A stretch of 64,000 nt of DNA, from positions 28,690,825 through 28,754,824 of the forward strand of contig OZ024894.1 in NCBI GenBank assembly GCA_964017195.1, given 5' to 3'. Positions 12,500 to 25,100 of this stretch are shown here, piece after piece. The notes under the pieces were generated by a model. That model saw only the letters and a program-made list of their open reading frames with translations. It made no database searches and was not told where the DNA came from. Position numbers and translations under genes: made by a program. This DNA comes from Siderastrea radians (Eukaryota; Cnidaria; Anthozoa; Scleractinia; Rhizangiidae). Positions within the stretch are counted from its first letter, which is position 1; every line of letters starts with the position of its first letter.

Positions 12500-12965
12500 C
12501 ATTCCATCACTCATATTGATCGATTGATTACAATAAACAGAGTTGTACATTAAATCATGAAGTATGTTAGGCAATAAGACCACAGGAAATAAACACAGTA
12601 CAGCACACTATTAACCTCTAAAAACATGGCTTTTGTATGTGCTTTGTCTTGTAATTCTTCTTCAACTATTTCCTCACTCCAAGGATTAAACTGGAATTGT
12701 TTTATATCAGACGTTTCTAACAACACAAAAGAAGTTAAACAATAAACTGATAAGTATGCACCCAGGAACTCATTTTAAACTAATGTAGAGAAGTATTAGG
12801 ACAAATAACTAAATATAATAAGCTAAGCCTCATGTACTACAGCACTATTTACAGGTTCGACTTGAGCACCTTTGTTCAAATTGCTGACGGCTTTTAGCGG
12901 TTACACTAACCTTCTCCATCTCTGACAATAATCCAGAGTGTTCTTTTTTCGCTACTCATCCTCAT
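7362..12965 (-). CDS. Small coiled-coil protein, family not recognised
   Basis: Eight exons join in phase on the minus strand: 12965-12911, 12716-12616, 10663-10613, 10174-10123, 9325-9246, 8359-8297, 7591-7541 and a weaker terminal exon 7412-7362 ending in TGA. The total is 504 nt, 167 aa. Splice sites are GT-AG throughout. The protein begins MRMSSEKRTLWIIVRDGE, continues through FQFNPWSEEIVEEEL and ALAEQLGIAAGKGNVLK, then KPTPRQVDVPSYNETYKRKL. The last 65 residues look helical and coiled-coil (ISKLENIAPKLSHLRDEKLS, EMKDLEGRLRFMNSKLK). I do not recognise a family; a very weak likeness to augmin (HAUS-type) coiled-coil subunits is not enough to name it. Exon 4 and the last exon are the least certain. 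The gene is divergently paired with the OCIAD1-like gene. Confidence 0.55.
9012..9070. repeat. Perfect 29-bp inverted repeat with 1-nt spacer
   Basis: Positions 9012-9040 (starting AATAGTTGTCAAAAAGATG) are the exact reverse complement of 9042-9070. It lies in the intron between exons 5 and 6 of the minus-strand coiled-coil gene. The motif TCTTTTTGACAAC recurs, less exactly, near 8910. Confidence 0.95.
10671..10830. repeat. (AATC)n microsatellite
   Basis: A long AATC tetranucleotide run, with AGTC and AAGC variants in the second half, inside an intron of the minus-strand gene. A related shorter array lies at about 12460-12502. Open frames across it encode Asn-Gln-Ser repeats only. Confidence 0.95.
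11037..12018. mobile_element. Non-autonomous DNA transposon (MITE-like), 982 bp, ATT target duplication
   Basis: The left end GTGTGGTTCCAAAAATATCC is mirrored at the right end as the reverse complement GTGTGGTTCCAGAAAATATC. Both are followed by CCATACCCC and C-rich sequence. The element is bounded by ATT on both sides (11034-11036 and 12019-12021), a 3-bp target duplication. It has no credible coding sequence. It lies in the intron between exons 2 and 3 of the minus-strand coiled-coil gene. Confidence 0.75.
12253..12347. repeat. Short imperfect palindrome
   Basis: CCTGCAAATGAAGATGTATT (from 12253) pairs with the reverse complement of the 36-bp segment at 12312-12347, leaving a loop of about 23 nt. 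It is flanked on both sides by AGTC/AATC-type simple repeats. It may be a tiny foldback element. Confidence 0.7.
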
Positions 12966-13138
12966 ATTTAAGTTAATACGGATTAAGAGGAGAAGCAAGC
13001 GAACTGAAAACTACATACAAAACCTCCTCTTGGGGAAGCGAATAAACAAAGCGAAAGGAAAAGGATATTGACCAGCGGTTGCCAGCGTAAGAAGAACTTT
13101 AGTTAGTTTTACATGACGTTATTGTCGGCCAAATCAAG
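12966..13138. promoter_or_regulatory. Putative bidirectional promoter of the coiled-coil and OCIAD1-like genes
   Basis: Only 173 bp separate the two divergent start codons. The interval lacks transposon-like sequence, unlike almost all of its surroundings. It contains a CRE-like TGACGTT at 13114-13120. CAAGATGGCGGAC, which overlaps the OCIAD1-like start codon, matches the YY1-type AAnATGGCGGC motif common at housekeeping promoters. No clear TATA box is seen. The regulatory role is inferred from spacing and motifs. Confidence 0.55.
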
Positions 13139-16100
13139 ATGGCGGACACACAGCAAGGTGGACTGACTTATGTCGAGGTAAATATTAAACGATATAAATA
13201 GCAAACTTGGTCTTCTTCTTCTCAGTCCTTATTTCTAAGTTACCACCGTGTTAATAACTGTAACATTTCTCAGCTCACAGATGAAGAAAAGGCTGTTCTT
13301 AGGGAATGCAGAATAAATAGCGTCTACTTCAGGGGTAAGCTAATACACTGTAAGCTTAAACTTTTGCTCATTCGATAAAAAATCGGACTAATTAACAATC
13401 ATTCTCCACCTGTAAAAGTGGTTTTCATATAGCTTATATACATATATAAGTCATGTGCGTTTTCAGTTCAATTCAAATAAGATTATCTGTAATTGGTTCA
13501 GATAGCTGGGCTATAGTGCGTTTACACACAGGCAGCCCAGACGCGTTGTATGTGGAGTTCACTTAAAAATAGAAAAGGATGAAAATATATGTAATAGCAC
13601 GAAATTAATCTTTAATTCACGAAATAAATCTTGTTTACTTCTGCTTATTGTGTCCTGTTTGATTAATTTCCGGTTAATGTTGCACCGTTCTCTTACGCAA
13701 TCACTTGATAGTGTGGATGCTTCAGGTTGTATATGAGCCGTTAAGCCTAAGGTTTACAAAGATTTCTAACGGACTAACCGGGGATAAAAGAATCGAGATA
13801 TCTTGAAATAAAGCCTGTCTACCTTCAACTCAATGCTCCCCTGTTCATCCTGGCTGGTTTAAATGACATTTTGTGGTGTTTTTCAATCGGAGGTAGCTTC
13901 CACTAAAGGAGAATTAAAGGCTGGTTACCCGGCCAACGAACCATCTTCGTGCGAAGTGCAATAAATTCCCGAATAATGGGGATCCGCTCCAAATTGCGAT
14001 CAGCCGAACCATGGATTACGTAGTTTCCTGTATATTGCGCGCTGGCTCTCAAAATCCATCGCAACTGCCCGAGAATCCCTCATTTATCTACCTAAACTTG
14101 ACCTTTTCGCTCCACCATGAACCGTAACATCGACGGATAGGATACGGGATTTGAATACATAAGCTTAGCGACCACGTCCGCTCGACAAAATAGCACTGGC
14201 TACGGGAGGGACAATCCCAAAGCACATTCAATTCTAGCCCTAGTGGTAATAGTACCATCCCTCCCATAGCCAGTGCTATTTTGTTGAGCGGAAGGAGTCG
14301 CTAAACTTAAGTATTCAAATCCCGTATCCTACCCATCAATGTTACAGCTCATGGTGGAGCGAAAAGGTCACGTTTAGGTAGATAAATGAGGGATTCTCGG
14401 GCAGTTGCGATGGATTTTGAATGCCAGCGCACAATACACAGGAAACTATGTAATCCATGGTTCGGCTGATCGCAATTTGGAGTGGATCCATCTAGTAGTC
14501 AGGAATTTATTGGGCTTCGCGCGAAGATGGTTCGTTGGTCGGGTAACCAGCCTTTAATTCTTCTTTAGTGGAAGCTACCTCCGATTGAAAAATGCCACAA
14601 AATGTCATTTAAACCAGCCAGGATGAACAGGGGAGCATTGAGCTGAAGGTAGACAGGCTTTATTTCAAGATATCTCGATTCTTTTATGACTGGTTAGTTG
14701 GTTAGAAATCTCTGTAAACCTTAGACTTAACGGCTCTATAAGCAGCCACGCTATCAAGTGATTGCATAAGAGAACGGTGCAACATTAACTGGAAATTAAT
14801 TAAACAGGACACAATAAGCAGAAGTAAACAAGATTTATTTCATGAATTAAAGATTTATTTTGTGCTATTACATATATTTTTATCCTTTTCTATTTTTAAA
14901 TGAACTCCACATACAACACGTCTGGGCTGCCTGTGGTTTACATGTATCCAACAAGCTCAGGTTCACCCCCCCCCCCCTCCACCCACTGTAGTAGGACACT
15001 TTGTGTGTTATTATATAGCGTGCCAAAAGAGTCAGAACTGGTTAGAACTGGTTCGAGTGGAGTTCGGAGAAAAGGAGGAAACACGTGCAGTTGTTGTTGA
15101 ATCTTGTCTTGTCTTTTGAGTTCAAATTCCCTACTACAAATTGGTGGAAAATCCGGGATTCAAGCTGAACACCATGCCTGCCACAGTAGAAGAGCTACAA
15201 GGACTAATTGCTGGACTTAGCGAAGTTGTTAAGGGCTTAGCCACAAATCTAAACACAGTCGCGACTCAAGTTGGCGCCATTACCGCCGCGTCACATGGTC
15301 AACAATCGAGCGAAGCCAACCCTGTTGTTACTCAGAATCCAAATTTGCGCCTTCCAACACTCCAGTTGCCCACTTTTCGACAGGATACTACGGTTCAAGA
15401 CGACATTTCTTACTTTCTGGAAAGATTTCAGGAACAAACAGCTCATTTAACGCCTCCTGTTCGACAAGCGCGCCTTGAACAACAATGCCTTGGTGAGTGG
15501 CCTCGATCTGTGCTGTCGTTTTGTCGATTGGCCGAAGGATTCAGCGCCCAAACACCATCTCAACAATTCGACATGTATGTCAAAGCCCTCCGAGAGGAAT
15601 TTGAAGAGCCCAAAGATTCGAAATGTCGCCGCCTTGCTTCCGAGTTAAGTGCAATGGTGCAAGATCCTTCGAAGTCAATTGATCAATTTGCCTTCAAGTA
15701 CAAGAATGTTTTACACAAACTGGTTAAATTGGGGGAAAATCTCAGTAAAGCTTGTCCCACTTACGTTACTTCGCAATTCATTTCAAAGTTGCAACCGCAC
15801 ATTGCTCAGCACATCATTTTGCAGGCGGATCAGATTACTCGTCTCGATAAAGCCATTGAAGCTGCTCGTCGAATTGAACAATCGTTCTCCGCTAAGACTC
15901 CTGCATCTCAGTCATTAACTTCAACCTCACCTGGTTCAACCTCCACCTCCACTCTTGCAGATTGGAAACCTTCGCGTTCAGCCCTAGTTACCACGCCTAT
16001 TCGATTTAATTCACCCCGTGGATCTCATCAACAGCAACAAAACTCCTGCTGGATATGTGGTGACACAAACCACATCTCACGTGATTGCACAAAGCGTACG

Positions 16101-19100
16101 AAGCGACCTACCAAGAAAACTCCTGAAGTCTGTCGCAATTTTAACAAGTTCATTTCAGCTAACTGTGAGCAAGCCAACAACAAATGTTCTGCGGGAAGAT
16201 TGCACAAATGTTCTAACTGCAACAAATGGGGATGTAAAGCTGTTCGTCACAAAGAGACACCCCCTCAATCTCTGGTCGCTGGTCTTCAGTCTACAGATAA
16301 ACCAAGTGATGAAATTGCACCCGTGGGTCAAGACACTGCTGTCTTTGGCCTGCCAGCTGTTACCAACCCTGCTGGATCACTCAAGGAACGTCACATCCTC
16401 TGGACCCCTGTCATCTCTGCTGGTGAAAAACTTCCACTACCCCTTGACAGTTGCTGCTCCGTATCTCTTGTCAGTCGCTCCCACGCTGACCTTGTTGCTT
16501 CAAAATGTCCAAAGTTAAAGTACCAGTCTCTTGAGAATCCTATTGCTGTATCTGTTGCTGATTCACAGTCTCAGTTGAAAGCCATTGGCACAATGGAAAT
16601 TCCAATCCAATGGAACAATGGAAAAGAAAGCACCTTTCAAATGCTCGTAGTACCTGGTCTCTCTTGGCCCGTGTTATTCGGTGAGAATCATCTACACGCC
16701 ACTCAGGCCTTGGTGGATCATGCTGAGCCTAGCATCCACTTTCGACACCCCAGCATGTCATTCAAAATCGCCTGTTCTCTCCAGAACCCATTGACAGAAG
16801 CACATGGTTGTAACAGTAACACCCATGCTGGTGTCACCTGTCTGCTTACTGGTCCCTCATTTCCAGGCTATTCTCCAGGAAATTGTCAGCTAAATCGTGG
16901 ACTGAACTTTGTCTCTGTCTGCCTTACCGTTGGAACTACACTCATGGCTTTTTCACCTTCTGACTTATGGGTCACTGGTCAAGACATACAGCCTGGTGTC
17001 AAAGTTTTAAGTGGCCCGTTCCACATGACTGCTGTCACAGACCAACTGGTTCCAGCCAAGTCATGCCATGCATCAGTTGTTAACATCCCAGAAACTTCAT
17101 CTGAATCCAGTTTTGTCCAACACATCTCAGATCCTCAGCCTGTGTACACTACAACCCTTGCTATCGAGTGCAAACGTAAACAAGCAGACATCCCTCAGAA
17201 CATCATTCTTGGACATCTTCGGCCAATGTAGAAAGAAGACACTCAAGTTTATGAAGATGCAGCAGAGAATACAGCATCTGTTCTCGCTGAAAGCTGGATG
17301 TCGTGGGCGAATGGACAACAAGTACTGCCACCTTCATCTGCCATGCAGCCTCCATCAAACATTTCTTCAACTCAAACCTGGAAGTTATCTGAACAACAGA
17401 AAGAATTAGCAACTGCAGGACTCGATTCCTCAGTTCTGTCCCCTTTCAGTGAAAACATTAGCGAGTTCAATGAACACGACAAGGAATTTGTGCCTCCCAC
17501 AAGCACACCACTGGATCCCTTTTCAGACGAGTATTACCAAGCACTTCTTACAGCACTGGCAGTTGATTCACCAAAGTATGCCCATGTTGATCCAGACACC
17601 CTCCAAGAATTCAAACAGCTTCTGCAGAAGTACCCCACTGCATTTCTTCTTCCTGGCTCTCCACTGGGTGAGATCAAAGGTTTTCAGCATCACATCGACA
17701 CAGAAAATGCCTTACCTGTCTACAAGCATCCTTACCGCAAAAGTCCCGAAGAGCTTCTTTCTATCAAGAATGAGTTGCAGCGCATGCTTAAGATGAAGAT
17801 AATCCAACCAAGTAAATCTGAATGGGGAGCACCTTGTATCCTTGTCCGTAAACCACTTGAAAATGGTCTTCCGCAACCACCGCGCTTTGTGGTTGACTAC
17901 AGAGGCCTCAACAGTCTAACTCGTGGTGATGGCTACCCCATTCCATCCATCGCTAGTGTCCTTGATTCAGTCTCACTGGGCAAAGTTTTTGGTCACTGTG
18001 ATCTTGCAAGTGGATATTGGCAGATTCCTCTCAGCCCACAAGATCGCCACAAAAGTGCCTTTTGTACTCACGTGGGACTTTATGAATTCTTGCGGTTACC
18101 ATTCGGATTAAAAACGGCTCCTAACACGTTTCAAAGGATTCTTAACACAGTGTTTGCAGACTATCTACATCAGTGGATGACGGTGTATGTTGATGACATC
18201 ATCATGTGGGCCAGTACATACCGTGATGCACTTCATACATATGAACTGTTGTTTGCAAGATCTGTACAAGCTGGCATTCAATTTAAGCCTTCAAAGTGCA
18301 CCTTCTTTGCTAAGGAAATCCAAGTCTTAGGACACACCATCACTGAATATGGGCGAAAACCTACCTCAAAGGGCATCGAAGCTATTTCCAAGATGGAACC
18401 ACCGTCTAATGTCACTGGTCTTAAGAGATTCTTGGGTCTCTGCAACTTCTTTCGTGACTATATACCAAACATGCCCTCTCGAACCCAGCAACTCCGTCAG
18501 CTATTAAAGAAAGACATTCCATTTAAATGGACACTGCATCACACTAAGGAATTTGAGGACCTAAAACGTGCAGTTACTAGCTCAGATGTAATGTTGTATC
18601 ATCCTGACTGGAATTCTCCATTTGAACTTCACGTGGATGCCAGCAAATTAGGATGTGGTGCCATGCTTGCACAGTGGAAAGATGACAAGCTCCGACCTGT
18701 CAGATTTGCATCAAGAGCCTTTAGTCCTGCCGAATCCCGATGGTACACCTTACAACAAGAACTATTCGCTGTGAAATGGGGCTTAGAACATTTTCGCCCT
18801 TACCTTCTAGGTCGACGTATCAAAGTTGTCACTGACCATGCAAACTTGAAGTGGCTGACTTCTTTGGCACCTCAGCAAGCCAAACTGGCTCGTTGGTGTA
18901 TGTCTATGGCAGAGTTTGATTTCTTCATTGAGCACCGTCCTGGCATAACAAACATTGTCCCAGATGCCTTAAGTCGCCAGCCAATGTTGGATTTACCTGT
19001 TGCTGAAGAATCTTGTGCTCCAGAAAACGGTGTCATCTCCTTCCTTTTAATTGCAATGTCTGTGGATGTTCCGCATCATACGCCCACTCTAGTATCTGAA

Positions 19101-22100
19101 ACACTCAACGGAACTTTGGCTTATTTACGCCATGTCTGCCTGTTGACTCACACTCAGGTTCACCCTCCAGCATCAATGCCTGTTGAACCTGAGAACTTCA
19201 AGGAAGCTGCTGCTGAGACCAGTTCAAATGAATACTTACAAGTTCTAGCGGGACTTAACTTTCGTCGCACTGATTTTGCAAAACAGCAACAACAGGATTA
19301 CTGGTGCAGCCTTGCTTTTCAGTTCTTGACTTTCAATGGTGAGAAATCAAAATTACCGAATGTGCCACAAGAACATCTACATTGGGCTCAGCATTTCTCA
19401 AAGCGTGCAGCTCTTATTAATGGAATCCTTATGTACCGTGACGAATTCATGGATGATCCAAATCACTATCGCTATGTCGTCTCAGATGATATCCAGTTAC
19501 GTCGACATCTGCTACGAGCTTATCATGACTCTCCTCTTGCCATGCATAGAGGCAGAGAAGCCACTTACCAATCTTTGGCAAAGGACTTTTACTGGAGAAA
19601 TATGTCAAAACATGTCCGAAACTGGGTGCGCAGATGCCCTGAGTGTATTCGCTTTAAAACCAGTGATCAGCACCATGGTCCCATGCAAGTCAGACTCTAT
19701 GAACATCCGTTTCACACCCTGGGTATCGATTATGTTGGCGAACTTCCCATCACTCCTAATGGAAACAAGTGGATCTTAACAGCAGTTTGCCCTTACTCAA
19801 ACTTCCTACGTGCAATTCCTGTGCCTGACAAACGTGCCACCACAGCGGCCCGTGCCTTGTATGACCACGTGTTTTTGGAATTTGGTTTTCCTGCCGTACT
19901 TCAAAGTGATCAAGGTGGTGAGTGGATAAATGCCGTGCTTCAAGAACTCACAAAGTTACTATCCATAGAACATGTTTTTACCACAAGTTACCGCCCTCGT
20001 CTCAATGGTTCCACTGAAAGAGTGCATAGATGGCTAAATTCTGCACTAGGCATTTATTGTGAAAAGAATCAACATTTGTGGGAAGAATTCTTACAACCTG
20101 CAACTTACGCTCACAACACCTCTCCAATACCTGGAACAGATCACGTCACTCCTTTCTTCCTGATGTTTGGAAGACATGCACCTTCTCCTGAAGTACTTTC
20201 CTATGATTTGCCTCCTGCACCTCTCTCCCAGTCTTCCTATGCCAAAGAGCTCATTAAAAGATCCATTGAAGCAAGGAAAAACTTTGACAGAATCAAAGCT
20301 GACCTTAAGACAAGCCAACCAGAGTATTATGATATGAACTCCAGAGATCTTCACATACCTGATGGTAAACGAGTTTTTGTCCGACTTCCTCCGTCAAGCT
20401 CAACTCCAAAAGGAGCAGCTACCCGCTTCCTAAGGAAATACGATGGTCCTTTTCTAGTTGTTGGTCACATTCGTGGTCGCCAAGATCTGCTACGATTACG
20501 TCATATGACCACTGGCAAAGAACTCAAAGCAGTTAACATTGAAAAAATTTTTGTAGTTCCTGATGGTCACCTACATGCTGACATTCGTCCTGATGATGAC
20601 GCAGAGCAACTCAGGGACAATACTCCAACATCAGTACAAGGATCTAATGAACTTTCACATCAAGCTAGTCATAATAGCATAAGTCCTGAATTAGCTAAGG
20701 TTGCTTTTGCTTTCGGACAGTATCTTAGGACCTTACCAAAACCTCAGTGCTATGCTTCTGAGGCTTGTAAAGTTGTTTATCAGAGCTTTCCAGATGCTAG
20801 AGACATTCTTAACCGCCATGGTAAACTCAAAGGACTTGTTGCAAAATGCCCTTATTTATCACTGAACGGTGGACCGCATGGAGGTACATACCTCCTCACC
20901 TTGGACATGGGGCTTTTCCAGGAACTTAACAAGTAACACTCCCAAGAAGGGGTGGACTCATAAGCTAGCATTCGTTTTCCTTGATGTATTAGAGTTTCTG
21001 TTTTGTTGAATTTCTAAGCGTTTTAAACCCAAGAAGGGGTGGACTGTAGTAGGACACTTTGTGTGTTATTATATAGCGTGCCAAAAGAGTCAGAACTGGT
21101 TAGAACTGGTTCGAGTGGAGTTCGGAGAAAAGGAGGAAACACGTGCAGTTGTTGTTGAATCTTGTCTTGTCTTTTGAGTTCAAATTCCCTACTACACCAC
21201 CACCTTCCTCATCACCTCCACCCTGGGGGAGGGGTAGGGTGTACTTCCTTAAATTGATGGGGAGGTGTGGATGGAGTCTGAACAAATGCCAAAACTTATT
21301 ACCCCCTTTCCCCCACCCCCTCAAAAAGGGGTGTGGGCAAGAAAAAAACATGCTGACTAAACAAGTTTGCAAGTCAGCATTCTTCATTAAAAGAGATTCT
21401 GACACCTTGCAAGGTCCTTCACAATTTCACTTTCACATGGGAGTGACTGCCTCCTCTACCCCCTCCCCCTCCCTTCCTTCCTCCTCCTCCCTCCCCCTGG
21501 CCCTTTTGTGGCTTGCATTACGGGAAAGAATTGCGCCAAATACATGTAATCATATTCCATCATGATTATTGCAGGGTTTCCATTAGGAGCTGTTTCTGTT
21601 CTTTTATTGAGGCAAGCGGTGAATACTGGTAGGTTGGTAGCTTTTTTGTCAATTTCACATACATGGTCATATAAATTTTTATATATGATACTAATGAAAG
21701 CTCAAAACATTTTTTTGTTTTTCTTCAATCAAATTACATGTAATAAGTATGTTGTGCTGTGAGACTGTCCATCTTGACCAAGACCAAAAAGCCCTGCATA
21801 GTAAAGAGAATAATATGAAATTTCTTCAATGGTCAGTGAATGTTGAATTGCATTATTTTATTCACAGTTGTAGCCACTTAACATAAACAGAGCACTCTGC
21901 AACATAGATGTATATGTTCACCTAAGGGCCAATTTAGACAGTACAATTTTTGCTTATAACCGTCGTATGCAACTTTTGTAGTGCGCACTACTCGCGTCAA
22001 GCAAAGATCATATACAACTCATCATTCTAACATTTTGATTGTGGCTACAACTGTCGTTGTGTTTTAAAACATGTTTCTGATTTAGACGACACGATTCATG

Positions 22101-25100
22101 TTGTAGACATGACATGAGCAAGTTGCATACTACAGTCTTAAGGAAAAATCGTACTGGCTGAATCGGCTGTAAGAGACACGTTCCTATCCCGGAAGGGTTC
22201 TGGGGGAAAGATAAATGAAAAAGGTTTTAAGAAACAACAATATATGAAACCAGCTAAATATACTAAGGAAACGAAATAACGAAACTAAAAGTGTAGCAAC
22301 AACATACCTTATGGGTGATTACTCTGAAATTGTCAAGCAAAATTGGAAACTACAACAACTTGACAACTTACAACAACATGGATACTTACAAAATGACAAG
22401 TAACTATGCAAATAAACGAACAAAACTAATAAAGCAAATAGATGAGGAAAAATTTCAACACACTTATGAAGTTCTAAAAGGAAAAAAACATGCAAGAATG
22501 AAATGATTTTGTATTCGGAATTTAGACACAAAAGGAAAAAGAACCAAACACGCCTACAGTGATAAAATAAAGCAACAACTGATGTGTGCACTGTTCAGGC
22601 TTTTTTCTTTCATTATCTCAACCAGTCTGTCCCTATACATGCCAGCTTGGGAGTTTGTTAATAGAGTTTGTAAACTAAGTGTAAATATACATAATCCAGC
22701 TGTAAACTATATATTTAACCCAATAATGCATGTTTGCTTTATGCATGCACACAAAAATGGTTGTATTAATCACTTTGTAGTGACTTCTTGTGATAAACCA
22801 CCTCTCAACAGAAACAGAATTGGTTCTTACTATTATTACTATTGCATTTTATATATTACTGTATTATACCGTAAACACCGCCATTATGTGTGTAATTTTT
22901 CATAGTTGTTGTTGTTGTTGTTCTTTTTTCAAATTCCTAGTTAAGCACCTTAGAAAGATTTAGTTCTATAGAAATTTCTTTTTAATTTATAGTTTAATTT
23001 AAATTTCCAACCCTGTGTTAAAGTTCTTTTGCAAGTGACAATCTTTTGCCCCACTTTCCCTGGATCCAAGAGATTTTTTCCAATGTGATACAGAGTACTA
23101 CGAAAATTGGAGCTTTTCCTAACAGTGTAATTACTTTCATTTTGTAAGGTTATTTACCTCACGTCAAAAGATTTTCTGGATTGTACTATACAGGTAAGAA
23201 AAAGTCATTACGAACCTTTGTTTACATCAGAAACAACTGAAGGTAAGTTCAAATTTACAGTGTTAATGTTGTAACTGCAGTGTTCTCCTTATCAGGCGGT
23301 AACCGGTAAAATTTACTGCTTGTAGCACCGCTTGTTACCGGTTAGCCGCAACTACAATTAGAAACATTGCCCACGCGTTTGTACAATATTAGATGAAGCC
23401 TTATCATCTCGATATTTCTAAGTTCATTAGATAATGGTCTCATCTTCTCTACGGTTCTCCACACTTTTCTACCCAAGTAACATGTTGGTTGTATCTTTTT
23501 AATGTTTCTCCGTATGCTAGTACATTCCTAGGGTATAAGTCTTCTCAACATTTTTCCGTGCGATAGTATGTTTGTCAGTGTTGTAAGGTCTTATCTTCTC
23601 AACTGTCGACAATCCTCGGTACGTTAGAATATTCGAGAAATATTATCGTTATCTTCTAGACATTTGTCCATGTGCTAGTATCCTAGTAAATTTGTCATTA
23701 AAATACTGTCAGTTGTATCCCCTTAACATTTCTCCATACATTAGCATAGTCGTAAGATATCAGTGTTATCTTCTTGACGTCTACAATGTATATCCGTACG
23801 TTGGCTTGTTCAGGTTTGTTCATAAGGCCCTTTTAGTATTGTATTCTCGACGTTCTTTGTTTGCGCCTTTGTAAGGAGTACAATGTATCTCTTAATCTTT
23901 TAGGCGTTTCTCCGTACGTTGTTTTTAGAGGTTGGTGTAAGCTTTTCCTTCTCGACGTTACGTTAATACGTTCCTTGTAACAGGAATCGCAAACGTCAAG
24001 CGTTGTTTAAGGGTTTTCGAAGCGTGTGTGAGTCCAGTGTCATGCCGGCAACATTACGGGTCTCATGACGACAATTCCACTCCAGGGTAGAAAAAAGATT
24101 TTCAACAGAGCTGCTTTACCGGTCTAAAAAACTGACTTACCTGTTACCCTGAAAACTAGGGAGAACACTGTAAACTGAAGGTTGTAATTTATTCATATTT
24201 ATGCAAAACAGGTAATATACTGGGCTGGCATAAATATAGTTTAAAATAATACAGTGTGGTTGTTCTGTGCGGTAGCACTGTACTGTAGGACTACAATGAT
24301 AAAAAGTAACTAGAGGTGTTACACAATCATGTAACAAGGTCAGGGCTCGACAAAAACTTGATTTCCAGCTTGCCGAAAACCATAAAGGGTTGTTAAAACA
24401 TTCTCTTAACCAGGCACAATTCATGATAAAATTAAAGGTATCAGCATGCAGGAAATCACACAGTATGCTTCCTTTTGATGTGAGATCTACTCTTGCTCTC
24501 TTGTACGATATTGCTCTCTTTAATGCTTGATGTATTATGATATACATTGAGCGTAGTAAATTGTAAGTGTGATTTAACTTGGCTTACGTGAACGGTAAGT
24601 TGATGGACTACATGTATTTTGTGTGGCCCTTGTTTGTCGGGTAAGGGAGCTGCAAATTTAAAGGCTACGTTGGTGCATTAGCTCGAACCCTCAAAACTTA
24701 CTTGTCCTGGACAAGTTGATAGGACATTTGTCTATCTCTGGTAATATTATTAACAAATAAATAATCCATGAGGTTTGATTGTGGAATTGTAGTGCAAATT
24801 GTCCATGGTTAAATTGTAAAAAACCATTAATCTTCCCTTAGGGCTGTTTGGGTTGGGATTCATGTTAGGAGTGGGATCCTATCAAAATGCTTGTGTTGAG
24901 AAGATTATGAAGCTGGAAAATTCCAGGCTTGCTGATCAAGTCAGAGCCAAACAGATGTGAGTAATTTACATATTTGATGTAAATGTCGGTAGTCGGTTCT
25001 AAAGGTGAAGCATCCGGTGCCCCCAAATTGTAAAGTGCTAGCTCTGGATGCATGCCGTAATAACATCTGAGGTCAGAACCCACCAATTAGACTTCTCGTC

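Larger units (their letters stand above)
14987..21196 (+). mobile_element. Complete Ty3/Gypsy LTR retrotransposon in OCIAD1-like intron 2
   Basis: The 6.2-kb element consists of 5' LTR (14987-15138), gag-protease frame, pol frame, polypurine tract and 3' LTR (21045-21196). The pol order is RT, RNase H, integrase, as in Ty3/Gypsy. No envelope frame is present. CCAC flanks both sides (14983-14986 and 21197-21200) as a possible 4-bp target duplication, though the site is C-rich. It is in the same orientation as the host gene. The LTRs read as identical, so the insertion is recent. Confidence 0.93.

Noticed and set aside
16018..16518. Second open frame overlapping gag
   Set aside because: Shadow of the gag-protease frame, with no recognisable domain.
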